From Terriglobus saanensis SP1PR4 (GTDB taxonomy: Bacteria; Acidobacteriota; Terriglobia; Terriglobales; Acidobacteriaceae), in the NCBI RefSeq assembly GCF_000179915.2, contig NC_014963.1:1674001-1738000 (forward strand): a DNA stretch of 64,000 bases, in the 5' to 3' direction. Below the pieces are notes generated by a model that was given only the letters and a program-made list of their open reading frames with translations, was not told the origin of the DNA and did not search any database. A program made the position numbers and the translations under genes. Positions 9,672-18,267 of the stretch are shown here, piece by piece; the stretch's first letter is position 1; every line of letters starts with the position of its first letter.

Positions 9672-10724
9672 TTGAGCGAGCAAAAGAAAAAACGCAATCT
9701 ATGGAAGACGCTGCCGGGATTTGTGATCAGCGCATTCTTCCTCTGGCGGACGCTCACCGGAATTCACTTCAAAACGATCCAGTCCATCCGGTTCGTGGAT
9801 CGTTGGTGGTTTGCGGCTCTAGCCATAGCGTTGATTACCGGGTACACCTTGCGCGTCTACCGTTGGTGGCTGATGCTGCGCGCCAGCGGAGCGCCTGGAT
9901 TTGGCGTCTGTGCGCGGGTACTTCTCACCAGCTTTGCGGCGAATAATGTGTTGCCGTTTCGTATCGGCGATTTTCTGCGCGTGTTTGGCTATGCGGAAGA
10001 ACTGGGCTCGTCCTCTTCCTCCATTCTCGGGACGGTGATTCTGGAGCGGCTGCTTGATATGTTCATGCTGCTGTCCTTTCTGACTGCGGCCGTCGCGACC
10101 TCCACACACGTCCTGACGTTTCCAATGTTTGGGCACGATGTACGCATTTTGTCGTTTGCCCTTCCTGTCCTGGCCGTGGTCACGCTGGGAGTCGCCGCTT
10201 TTCTCCTCTTTGCGCGGCAGATGGAGACGCTGGTCCGTGGTTTGGTAGGTGCGCTGCCCGCTGGCAGGCTCGTGGATAAGGCCGAAAGCTGGATCCTGCT
10301 TGCGTTTGACTCTGTGAAGAAACTCAGTCTCACCGCGAAGCTGATGCTTCTGTTCACTTCGCTTGGGGCGTGGTTCTGCGAGGGAATCATCTTCGTCGCG
10401 GCTTCGCGGGTGATGGGATTGGTCGTAGGGGCGCGCGGCCCATGGCTGGCGCTCTCACTGAGCAATCTGTCGTACCTGATTCCAAGTTCGCCGGGTGCGA
10501 TTGGGACGTTTGAATACTTCTGCAAACTGGGAATGGTCAGCCAGGGTGGCAAGCCTGATTTGGCCGCAGTGTATGGACTTCTGGTCCATGTGATCGTATT
10601 GTTGACGATCACTGTAGCGGGTGGCATCGCGTTCTTCATGCATCGCGCGGGACGTGCCCGCGTAATCGCCCGCGCCGATAGGGCGGAAGTTGCGTCGGAA
10701 CGCAAAACCCCAGTTAGAAATTGA
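9672..10724 (+). CDS. Flippase-like / lysylphosphatidylglycerol synthase TM-region family protein
   Basis: Integral membrane protein of about 350 residues belonging to the UPF0104/LPG_synthase_TM group, whose members include the membrane half of MprF and putative lipid flippases. Motifs that support this are RVYRWWLMLRASG near the N-terminus, TSFAANNVLPFRIGDFLRV and the C-terminal SNLSYLIPSSPGAIGTFEYF, which is typical of the family. There is no soluble synthase domain, so aminoacyl-lipid synthesis itself is unlikely. The start is taken as TTG at 9672 because AGGTGG lies four bases upstream; a GTG at 9657 in the same frame would add five residues but has no such site. It ends 12 bases before argS and is likely co-transcribed with it. 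Confidence 0.85.
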   Translation: MSEQKKKRNLWKTLPGFVISAFFLWRTLTGIHFKTIQSIRFVDRWWFAALAIALITGYTLRVYRWWLMLRASGAPGFGVCARVLLTSFAANNVLPFRIGDFLRVFGYAEELGSSSSSILGTVILERLLDMFMLLSFLTAAVATSTHVLTFPMFGHDVRILSFALPVLAVVTLGVAAFLLFARQMETLVRGLVGALPAGRLVDKAESWILLAFDSVKKLSLTAKLMLLFTSLGAWFCEGIIFVAASRVMGLVVGARGPWLALSLSNLSYLIPSSPGAIGTFEYFCKLGMVSQGGKPDLAAVYGLLVHVIVLLTITVAGGIAFFMHRAGRARVIARADRAEVASERKTPVRN

Positions 10725-10736
10725 TCGAGAGAGACC

Positions 10737-12722
10737 ATGTATCGCACACAGCAACAAAAGATCCTGACCCATCTGGTTACCGTATTGGAGACGAAGTACG
10801 GCGTGACGCTCGCGCAGATCGCGGCGGAGCAGCCGCCCAAGACGGAACTGGGTGAGGTCGCTTTGCCTGTGGCGTTTGAGCTGGCAAAGCGTTTGAAGAA
10901 GGCGCCGCGCGTGATTGCGCAGGAGCTTGCCGACGAGATGCGCGGTGTCGAAGGCATCGCCTCGGTAGACATCGCGGGTGCGGGCTATCTCAATTTGAAG
11001 TTCGACCGTGCGTCTCTCGTGCGCGCGATGGCCGTAGGCCAGCATGCCGACGTCGGCGGATTGGGATTTCGGTTGGTGGAGCATACCAGCATCAATCCCA
11101 ATAAGGCGGCGCACGTCGGTCACCTGCGCAACGCGATTCTTGGAGATACCTTCCAACGCCTGCTGCGGAAGGACGACTTCAAGAACGGCTATGGCGTGGG
11201 TGTTCAGAACTACATCGACAACACCGGCGTTCAGGTGGCCGATGTGGTGGTGGGTCTGACGCATCTGGAAGGAAAGTCTCTGGCGGATGTGCGCTCTCTG
11301 CTCATAGATCTCAAGGCAAAAGGGCAGCGCATCGACTACTACCTCTGGGACCTGTACGCGCGCGTTTCTCGCTGGTACACGGAGGATCCGGCGGACATTG
11401 GCGCACGCAAGGAGCTTCGTCTGGCGACGCTGCACTTGATCGAAGAGGGCGGAAACGATACAGCGATCATCGCGGACATTGTTGCGACTGCCGTCATCGA
11501 ACGGCACCTCGAGACGATGCAGCGATTGGATATCGAGTACGACTTTCTTCCGCGCGAGAGCGAGATCCTGCACCTGCACTTCTGGGACGCGGCACGTGCC
11601 CTCATGATCGAAAAGGGCGTTCTCTATGAAGAGACCGAGGGTAAGAACAAGGGCTGCTGGGTGATGCGGCGTCCGGGAACGGAGCAGACCGAAGGCACAG
11701 ACGACGACGCCAAGGTGATCGTCCGTTCCAACGGTACGGTGACGTACGTCGGCAAGGATATCGCCTATCATCTCTGGAAGTTCGGTCTTCTTCCAGGGAA
11801 GGATTTTGGCTACGCGAAGTTCCACGAGTACCCCACGCATACCTGCTGGATCTCGACGGTGCATGGAGAAAACCCGCATCCCACCTTTGGCAAAGCGGAC
11901 TGGATCTACAATGTGATCGACTCACGGCAGAATGATCCGCAGGCCAATGTGATGGAAGCACTGCGTGGCATGGGCTATGAAGACGCCGCGAATCGTTACA
12001 CGCATTTGAACTACGCCATGGTGGCGCTGACGCCGCGCTGCGCGATCGATCTTGGATATGAAGTGAGCGAAGAAGACCGCGCCAAGCCGTATCTCGAAGT
12101 CAGCGGACGCAAAGGCTTTGGTGTGAAGGCGGATGACCTGCTGGATCGACTCATCGAGGCGGCGAAGGCTGAAGTGGATAAGCGGCATCCAGATCGCGAT
12201 CCTGTCGAACGCGAAACTGCGGCAACGCAGATCGCTGTCGGCGCACTGCGTTATTTCATGTTGAAGTTCACACGGAATACGGTCATCGCGTTCGATCTGC
12301 GGGATGCCTTGAGCTTTGAAGGCGAAACCGGACCTTACGTACAGTACGCCATCGTGCGTGCGGGTAATATTCTGCGCAAGGCCGGAGTGGAGCAGGATGC
12401 GTCGCTGGACGTTTTGGCTGATGTCGATGTCGCAGCACAGATCGACGGCGATGAAAACAATAGCGTGTGGGAGATTTGGCTAATGGCGTCCCGCCTGACG
12501 ACGGTGATCGAAGCGGCCATCGTGGCGGCTGAGCCAGCCTTACTGGCACGGTATGCGTTTCAGTTGGCCCAGGCCTTCAACAACTTCTATCACCGGCATC
12601 AAGTGTTATCCGAGACAGATCTCGCTCGCAAGACCGTCCTGTTGGCCACCGCTGCGGTTGCGCGGCGTGAGATGATCCGGGCACTTCGATTTATGGGGAT
12701 GGACGCGCCCTCGTTTATGTAG
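10737..12722 (+). CDS. argS: Arginyl-tRNA synthetase
   Basis: Class I aminoacyl-tRNA synthetase that charges tRNA-Arg in the cytoplasm. The 661 residues include an N-terminal additional domain that recognises the tRNA D-loop, the HIGH-type signature HVGHLRN near residue 125 within NPNKAAHVGHLRNAILGD, the core ending at the ArgS block LEVSGRKGFGVKADDL (no true KMSKS, as usual in this family), and the C-terminal anticodon-binding helices with QLAQAFNNFYHRHQVL. The ATG follows a GAGAGAGACC purine stretch. It lies 12 bases after the flippase-like gene and converges with pepA, whose stop is 17 bases away. Full length and typical. Confidence 0.97.
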   Translation: MYRTQQQKILTHLVTVLETKYGVTLAQIAAEQPPKTELGEVALPVAFELAKRLKKAPRVIAQELADEMRGVEGIASVDIAGAGYLNLKFDRASLVRAMAVGQHADVGGLGFRLVEHTSINPNKAAHVGHLRNAILGDTFQRLLRKDDFKNGYGVGVQNYIDNTGVQVADVVVGLTHLEGKSLADVRSLLIDLKAKGQRIDYYLWDLYARVSRWYTEDPADIGARKELRLATLHLIEEGGNDTAIIADIVATAVIERHLETMQRLDIEYDFLPRESEILHLHFWDAARALMIEKGVLYEETEGKNKGCWVMRRPGTEQTEGTDDDAKVIVRSNGTVTYVGKDIAYHLWKFGLLPGKDFGYAKFHEYPTHTCWISTVHGENPHPTFGKADWIYNVIDSRQNDPQANVMEALRGMGYEDAANRYTHLNYAMVALTPRCAIDLGYEVSEEDRAKPYLEVSGRKGFGVKADDLLDRLIEAAKAEVDKRHPDRDPVERETAATQIAVGALRYFMLKFTRNTVIAFDLRDALSFEGETGPYVQYAIVRAGNILRKAGVEQDASLDVLADVDVAAQIDGDENNSVWEIWLMASRLTTVIEAAIVAAEPALLARYAFQLAQAFNNFYHRHQVLSETDLARKTVLLATAAVARREMIRALRFMGMDAPSFM

Positions 12723-12739
12723 CTTGTGGTGGTTTAGGT

Positions 12740-14299
12740 CTACGGCTTCGGTGTAAGTTCGTGGACCCATTCCACAATACTGCGCACCGCTACGCCTGAA
12801 GGTCCTTTGGCGATGTACGAGCGCTGGTTTTCTACCCAGGCCATGCCTGCAATGTCGAGGTGGATCCAGGGAGTATCGCCGACGAACTCCTTGAGGAACA
12901 TTGCGCCTGATATGGCTCCGCCCCAGCGATTCATCCCTGTGTTCATGATGTCGGCGATGGACGACTTGATGTACTCCTTGTAGTCGTCGGTGCAGGGAAG
13001 CCGCCAGAAGGATTCTCCTGCACGGCGCATCGCCGTCTGAAAGGCCTCGCAGGTCGCCTCGTCGTTGGAAAAGAGGCCCGAGTTGTTGACCCCAAGCGCT
13101 ACCACGCACGCGCCGGTCAGTGTGGCGGCGTCGATGAGCTGGGTGGCTCCAAGTTGTTTCGCATAGTGCAGACCGTCGGCGAGGACGAGGCGTCCCTCCG
13201 CATCCGTGTTCATGACTTCGATGGTCTTGCCGGACATGGCGGTGAGCACGTCGCCCGGTTTGTAGGCCGTGCCGCTGGGCATATTTTCGGCGGAACAGAC
13301 TACGGAGATCACGCGCGCAGCGGGCTTCAGCTGAGCGATGGCGCGCATGGCGCCGATCATGGCCGCTGCTCCAGCCATGTCGTACTTCATCTTCTCCATA
13401 CCGTCGGCGCCCTTGATCGAAATGCCGCCGGTGTCGAAGGTAATGCCTTTGCCGACGAGACCGAAGACAGGGGTGCCGTCTGCAGGAGGCTTGGCGGGTT
13501 CGTAGGTCATCACGATGAGGGCAGGGGGTTCCGCGGAGCCCTGGGTCACGCCGAGGAAGGCACCCATGCCAAGTTCTTTCAGTTTGGCAGTGCTGTAGAC
13601 CTTGCACTGGATGCCGAACTCTGTACACATGGCCAGCGCACGTTCTCCGAGGACGGTCGGCGTGAGGACGTTTCCAGGTTCGTTTACAAGAGCCTGGGTA
13701 AAGGCGATGGATGTACCGAGGATGTTTCCTTCAGCAAAGCCCTCCTGAATCTCCAACTGAGTGCTTCGCTCCGGGGTAGACGAGACGACAGAAAGCACAT
13801 CCATGCTCTTGTCTTTGCGGTCCGTGCTGTAGGTGTCCGGATCGAAGTCCGCGATATAAGCGCCTTCGACGAGCGCGCGGGTCGTCAGGGAGCAGGGAAG
13901 ATCTTCGAGCGCCTCGTCGGAGAGGGAGCGGTCTTCGGGGAAGGCGATCGCGCAGTTCCGGATGCTCTTCAGCTTTGCCGTACGGATGGCCGTTCCGGCG
14001 CCGATGCGCACCTGATTCGGCGAAAGAAGCTTGGACTTGCCAAGGCCTACGATTAACAGGCGTTCACATTTGAGGCCGGAGGGGGCATGGAGCAGGAGTG
14101 TTTCCCCAGCCGAAGCCTTGAACTCGCCTCCGGTCAGGAAGGCGGCGGCGGCATCGCTGATCGTGTCGGAGGTGGTGAGCAGGGTCGGAAGCGGCGTTGC
14201 GTCTTTACCAATGGCAATATCGACGGCGAAGACGGTCAGCAGGGGGGAGGCAAACGTGGCGGCGTCCTGAAAAGCGATCCGGGTAATCATCCTTTTCAT
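12740..14299 (-). CDS. pepA: Leucyl aminopeptidase (cytosol aminopeptidase, M17)
   Basis: Dinuclear-metal aminopeptidase that releases N-terminal residues from peptides in the cytoplasm; PepA homologues can also bind DNA. The M17 signature NTDAEGRLVLAD is present, as are the other metal and catalytic residues in GKGITFDTGGISIK and MKYDMAGAAA. I choose ATG at 14299 because GGGAGGAAG lies just upstream; a GTG at 14314 would sit inside that ribosome binding site. This gives 519 residues, normal for the family (~500). It follows smpB by about 32 bases in the same direction, so the two probably form an operon. Confidence 0.95.
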   Translation of the reverse strand: MKRMITRIAFQDAATFASPLLTVFAVDIAIGKDATPLPTLLTTSDTISDAAAAFLTGGEFKASAGETLLLHAPSGLKCERLLIVGLGKSKLLSPNQVRIGAGTAIRTAKLKSIRNCAIAFPEDRSLSDEALEDLPCSLTTRALVEGAYIADFDPDTYSTDRKDKSMDVLSVVSSTPERSTQLEIQEGFAEGNILGTSIAFTQALVNEPGNVLTPTVLGERALAMCTEFGIQCKVYSTAKLKELGMGAFLGVTQGSAEPPALIVMTYEPAKPPADGTPVFGLVGKGITFDTGGISIKGADGMEKMKYDMAGAAAMIGAMRAIAQLKPAARVISVVCSAENMPSGTAYKPGDVLTAMSGKTIEVMNTDAEGRLVLADGLHYAKQLGATQLIDAATLTGACVVALGVNNSGLFSNDEATCEAFQTAMRRAGESFWRLPCTDDYKEYIKSSIADIMNTGMNRWGGAISGAMFLKEFVGDTPWIHLDIAGMAWVENQRSYIAKGPSGVAVRSIVEWVHELTPKP

Positions 14300-14331
14300 G
14301 GTACTTCCTCCCACGCGGCTGGGCTATTGCT

Positions 14332-14862
14332 TTAAGCTCTCTGACTGCGTGCGATGGCGGAGCGCGTTTCTTTATCTACTTCCCGTTTCCGTTCGGACTC
14401 ACGCTTGTCCCAGTCCTGTTTACCCTTGGCGAGGGCGAGTTCGCATTTGACCTTTCCGCCACGAAAATAAAGACGAGTTGGGATGAGAGTAAATCCCTTC
14501 TGGTTCGTCTTAACCTCAAGCTTGCGCAACTCCTGTTTATGAAGAAGGAGACGGCGCGTGCGTGTGGCGTCGTGATTCATCAGGTTGCCATGAGAGAAAG
14601 GTCCAATGTGCGCGTTCAGAAGAAAAGCCTCGCCGTCCTTCAGGAGGCCGTAGGCGTCCTTGAGGTTGGCTTTGCCTTCACGAATGGATTTGACCTCGGT
14701 GCCCTGCAAGGCAACACCGCATTCGAATTTATCCAGGAGAAAGTAGTTATGACTGGCCGAACGATTGATGGCAGCATCCCGGTCGCCAACGGCAATGGGG
14801 TCGCGCGGACCTGTCTTTCTGGGGGGCGCGGAGGTTGTCGGAATGGCGGTGGGACGGGCCAT
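14332..14862 (-). CDS. smpB: SsrA-binding protein
   Basis: Small RNA-binding protein that works with tmRNA to rescue stalled ribosomes. The 176 residues hold the SmpB core: ASHNYFLLDKFECG, VALQGTEVKSIREGK, ANLKDAY, FLLNAHIGPFSHG, and the C-terminal KGKQDWDKRE followed by a basic tail, the part that enters the mRNA channel. The N-terminus carries a ~30-residue Pro/Thr-rich extension beyond the usual start of the domain, and an internal start would be hard to place. pepA lies directly downstream. The 194 bases between this start and the secretin start must hold the two divergent promoters. Confidence 0.96.
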   Translation of the reverse strand: MARPTAIPTTSAPPRKTGPRDPIAVGDRDAAINRSASHNYFLLDKFECGVALQGTEVKSIREGKANLKDAYGLLKDGEAFLLNAHIGPFSHGNLMNHDATRTRRLLLHKQELRKLEVKTNQKGFTLIPTRLYFRGGKVKCELALAKGKQDWDKRESERKREVDKETRSAIARSQRA

Positions 14863-15056
14863 GGAGAATCTGATGCTAGCACGATGGAAACGATGCTCTC
14901 GGGTCCATTCCGGGCGGGTGGGGAGCGATAGGCCAGATGGTATACTTGGTAGGTCCCAGCAGGCAAAAAAATGGATTAAATGTACGTTTTGCTTGCGTTT
15001 ACAACGTGAGATCTGGATGGCGTGCAGAGCGGGTGGGTATTTTGAACAGAGGCACG

Positions 15057-17396
15057 ATGGATCGCCGGCGTAGAAACTTTTTTCTCGGGATCATTTTTTT
15101 GGCAGGCATCTTCTGCGTCCTGTCGCAGAGCGCGAAGGCGCAGTCGGCATCCACCTGGAACAAGCGCGGTCTGGCGGCGGAGCAACGCGAAGACTACGAT
15201 GCCGCTTTTGAGGCTTATCGTCAGGCGCGGCTGCTGAAGCCGGGCGACCTTAATTATAAAACCCACTTTGAGCGCATGCGCTTCCAGGCGGCTGCCGCTC
15301 ATGTGGATCGCGGACGTGTCCTGCGGCAGAACGGTGATGTGAATGCTGCGTTAGCAGAGTTCCAGCGGGCAATCGCCATTGATGGCGGAAACCAAGCGGC
15401 GCAACAGGAAATCGTCATCACGCAGCAGCAGATCTCCTCGACGCCCACGGCTTTGGACGCACCGGCTGTCATTCCTGCCGCGCCGTCCTCAATCTCCGCC
15501 GGGCCGATTGAACTGCAGCCTGTTTCGACCGATCCGATCACCCTGCACAGCGTTGAAGATACAAAGAATATTTATCAGGCGATTGGAAAGCTGGCGGGTC
15601 TGAATGTCATCTTCGATCCGGACTACACCTCCAAAAGAATCCAAGTAGATCTGAATAACGTCGGCCTTTCCGATGCGCTGCGCATCGTCGGTGTAATGTC
15701 TGGCACCTTCTGGAAGCCCGTTACGGGAAATACAATCTTTGTTGCGCAGAACACAAGAACCAAGCGCACCGATCTGGACACCATGGCGGTGCAGACCTTT
15801 TATCTCACCAATGCCGCACAGCAGAACGATGCGAACGAAGTGCTGACGGCCCTTCGGAACGTCATGGACCAGAATGTTAAAGTCTTCCTGGTTCCGAGCC
15901 AAAATGCGATTGTGATGCGCGCTACGCCGGACCAACTCCTTCTCGCGCAGGAGTTGATGAATAACCTTGATCGTGCCAAGGCCGAAGTGGTGGTGGATGT
16001 CGCGGTGTTGGAAGTAAACAAAGATCACATGACCAATCTGGGAATTCAACTGCCGGGAAGTTTCAGCATTACTCCGCAGACCTCCAATGCGACCACGACG
16101 ACAAGTACAACGACGACCACTACAACGACGACAAGTCTCACGCTGAATAATCTCGCTCATCTCAACGGAACAAATTTTGCCGTTTCCATCGGTTCCGCTG
16201 CGCTGGCGGCCACCTTGTCGGACAGTGACACACGCGTTCTACAGAATCCTCGGCTCCGATCGACCGATGGTCAGCGCGCGCAGTTGAAGATTGGACAGAG
16301 GATTCCGGTAGCCACGGGGTCGTATAACTCCGGTGTGTCCACGGGTGTTGCCAGCGTTGGCGTACAGACGCAGTTTCAATATATTGATATCGGCGTCCAG
16401 ATCGACTTGACACCTACTGTCCATCAGAATCATGAGATCAGCCTCAAAATGAAAATTGAGGTTTCGACCCATGCGAACGATGAGACGATTTCAGGCGTGG
16501 TGGAACCGGTCATCGGACAGCGCATCAGCGAGCAGGTGATTCAACTAAAAGAAGGTGAGCCTTCTATTCTTTCTGGCATTCTTACCAAGACTGAATCAGA
16601 CAGCCTTGGTGGAACGCCAGGCTTGAGTCAGATTCCTCTACTCGGAAGAATCTTTTCCAATAAAACTCGCGATCGTGCAAGTACCGAGATCGTCTTTGTC
16701 CTTGTGCCGCATATTGTGCGTGAGTCCGTTCTGACCAGAATGAATACCCGACCCATTGATACGGGAACGGGCCAGGGCATCGAGTTGCGACGTGAGGTCG
16801 TTGTTGCCCCTGTGAGCGCAGATGTGTCGACACCCGTGCGACCAACTGTTCCGCCCATGACAGCCTCTGCGGCCGCAGCCGCGCTGATCGGAGCTAATCC
16901 CGGAAGCGCCGCGGATGCCGCGAATGCGGCGCAGAAAGCCGCGAATGACGCCATAGTTGCGAAGAACGCCACAGGGAGCGGTGCGCCGGTCAACTTTACG
17001 GTGACACCGGCCACTGGTGTGCAAGCCGTCGGTAGTACCTTCCAGCTGGCCGTCGTCGCGAATAATGCGAACGATCTGTACTCTGTCCCGTTACAGGTGC
17101 AGTTCAATCCACAGGTCCTCCAGCTTGTGAACGTGGATTCGGGGGAATTGATGGGACGTGATGGGCAAGCCGTGGCAGTGGTGCATCGTGATGAAGGTAA
17201 TGGCGTGGTCACGATCTCCGCGTCGCGTCCACCCGGTGTGAAGGGTGTCAATGGCCAGGGATCGGTTGCGGTGCTCACCTTCAAGGCGATGACCTCGGGT
17301 GACTCGAACGTGGCCCTGACCAAAGTGGGAGCGAAGAACAGCGGTCAGGGGAATCTCCCTGCGGTCGGATCGCAGGCTGTGGTGCATGTGAAGTAG
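15057..17396 (+). CDS. Secretin (GspD/PilQ family) with C-terminal cohesin-like domain
   Basis: Outer-membrane secretin for a type II secretion or type IV pilus-like system. Start chosen at ATG 15057, preceded by AGAGG; it is followed by a basic stretch and hydrophobic signal peptide ending QSAKAQ. Order of domains: TPR-like repeats (~30-125), a short N-domain with LHSVEDTKNIYQAIGKLAG (~140-210), a second N-domain (~230-300), a threonine-rich run (bases 16085-16135), the secretin core with QIPLLGRIFSNKTRDRAS (~370-560), an Ala-rich linker, and a C-terminal ~130-residue cohesin-like beta domain (GSTFQLAVVANNANDLYSV to the end). TPR-plus-secretin-plus-cohesin is a combination seen in some acidobacterial and deltaproteobacterial GspD-like proteins. 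It heads a compact four-gene operon with two pseudopilins. 779 residues. Confidence 0.88.
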   Translation: MDRRRRNFFLGIIFLAGIFCVLSQSAKAQSASTWNKRGLAAEQREDYDAAFEAYRQARLLKPGDLNYKTHFERMRFQAAAAHVDRGRVLRQNGDVNAALAEFQRAIAIDGGNQAAQQEIVITQQQISSTPTALDAPAVIPAAPSSISAGPIELQPVSTDPITLHSVEDTKNIYQAIGKLAGLNVIFDPDYTSKRIQVDLNNVGLSDALRIVGVMSGTFWKPVTGNTIFVAQNTRTKRTDLDTMAVQTFYLTNAAQQNDANEVLTALRNVMDQNVKVFLVPSQNAIVMRATPDQLLLAQELMNNLDRAKAEVVVDVAVLEVNKDHMTNLGIQLPGSFSITPQTSNATTTTSTTTTTTTTTSLTLNNLAHLNGTNFAVSIGSAALAATLSDSDTRVLQNPRLRSTDGQRAQLKIGQRIPVATGSYNSGVSTGVASVGVQTQFQYIDIGVQIDLTPTVHQNHEISLKMKIEVSTHANDETISGVVEPVIGQRISEQVIQLKEGEPSILSGILTKTESDSLGGTPGLSQIPLLGRIFSNKTRDRASTEIVFVLVPHIVRESVLTRMNTRPIDTGTGQGIELRREVVVAPVSADVSTPVRPTVPPMTASAAAAALIGANPGSAADAANAAQKAANDAIVAKNATGSGAPVNFTVTPATGVQAVGSTFQLAVVANNANDLYSVPLQVQFNPQVLQLVNVDSGELMGRDGQAVAVVHRDEGNGVVTISASRPPGVKGVNGQGSVAVLTFKAMTSGDSNVALTKVGAKNSGQGNLPAVGSQAVVHVK

Positions 17397-17398
17397 TT

Positions 17399-17869
17399 AT
17401 GAAAGGGCAACCCAATTCGATCAGGAACCGCGAAGCCGGCCTGACGCTCGTCGAACTGATCGTCGTCGTCACGATCCTGGCGATCCTGGCGACGGCGGCG
17501 GTTCCAGTGTCACGCTGGCAGTTGAAGCGTCAGAAGGAAAAGGAGCTTCGCGCAGATCTATGGCGCATGCGCGACGCGATCGACCATTACAAGGACGCGG
17601 CCGAACGGGGAGCATTTCAGACGAAGGCAGACAGCTATAACTATCCTCCCGATCTTCAAACTCTTGTGGACGGTGTGGATGTGCAACTCAAGAAGGTAAA
17701 GTTTTTGCGGGCGATTCCGATTGATCCAATGACGGGGCAGGCCGACTGGAGTCTGCGCGCCATGAAGGACGATCCAGATTCAGATAGTTGGAGTGGAGAG
17801 AATGTCTTCGACGTCCACTCCCACAGCCAGGGAACAGCGTTAGACGGGACGAAGTACTCGACATGGTAA
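17399..17869 (+). CDS. Type II pseudopilin (GspG-like), first of two
   Basis: Prepilin-type protein of 156 residues. The N-terminus shows the prepilin peptidase site after Gly14 in NREAG/LTLVEL, with Glu at +5, followed by a hydrophobic helix VVVTILAILATAAVPVS. The rest is the short globular GspG-type domain, with LRADLWRMRDAIDHYKDAAE and PIDPMTGQADW, ending in YSTW. Its ATG lies two bases after the secretin stop, so the genes are translationally close. Its last codons overlap the start of the next pseudopilin as ATGGTAA. It should be processed by a PilD-type peptidase and assembled into a pseudopilus on the inner membrane. The peptidase and ATPase are not in the window. Confidence 0.88.
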   Translation: MKGQPNSIRNREAGLTLVELIVVVTILAILATAAVPVSRWQLKRQKEKELRADLWRMRDAIDHYKDAAERGAFQTKADSYNYPPDLQTLVDGVDVQLKKVKFLRAIPIDPMTGQADWSLRAMKDDPDSDSWSGENVFDVHSHSQGTALDGTKYSTW

Positions 17870-18267
17870 AGCGACGCAAATCCGAGGCGGGCTTCACTCT
17901 GCTGGAACTCATGGTGGTGATGATCATCATCGGCGTTCTGGCGGCGATTGCGATTCCTGCGTATCTGACGCAGATCAAGCGTGCGAAGGAAGCCGTTTTG
18001 CGCGAAGATCTCCACGTCATGCGGCAAGCCATCGATCAGTACACCGTGGACAAGCAGAAGGCACCGCAGTCGCTTGACGATCTGGTGCAGACCGGCTACA
18101 TGAAGACGCTTCCTACCGACCCGCTGACCAATCGAGCGGATACCTGGGTCACGGAACAGAGCGACTCGTACAGCAGCGTCGACCAGACCGAAAGCGGCGG
18201 CATGAACAACGTCCGCAGCGGTGCCGGAGGGCTCGCGACCGATGGCTCTATCTACTCGTCATGGTAG
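17863..18267 (+). CDS. Type II pseudopilin (GspG-like), second of two
   Basis: 134-residue prepilin: MVKRRKSEAG/FTLLELMVV gives a canonical cleavage site after Gly10 with Glu at +5 and a hydrophobic helix. The C-terminal part carries GspG-like features: HVMRQAIDQYTVDKQKAP, TLPTDPLTNRADTW, and a Ser/Gly-rich tail ending in YSSW. The start ATG at 17863 overlaps the previous gene by seven bases (ATGGTAA), and this gene in turn overlaps the next one by ATGGTAG. An upstream in-frame codon at 17788 would add an out-of-family leader and is rejected. It is closely related in layout to the preceding gene, so the pair is probably a tandem duplication that has diverged. Confidence 0.88.
   Translation: MVKRRKSEAGFTLLELMVVMIIIGVLAAIAIPAYLTQIKRAKEAVLREDLHVMRQAIDQYTVDKQKAPQSLDDLVQTGYMKTLPTDPLTNRADTWVTEQSDSYSSVDQTESGGMNNVRSGAGGLATDGSIYSSW

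Noticed and set aside
10455-11879. Minus-strand frame opposite the flippase-like gene and argS
   Set aside because: It spans two convincing genes on the other strand and has no recognisable protein features.
16085-16135. Threonine-codon repeat as a phase-variable microsatellite
   Set aside because: Codons alternate ACG, ACA and ACC, so the DNA repeat is impure; slippage potential looks limited and the frame is intact.
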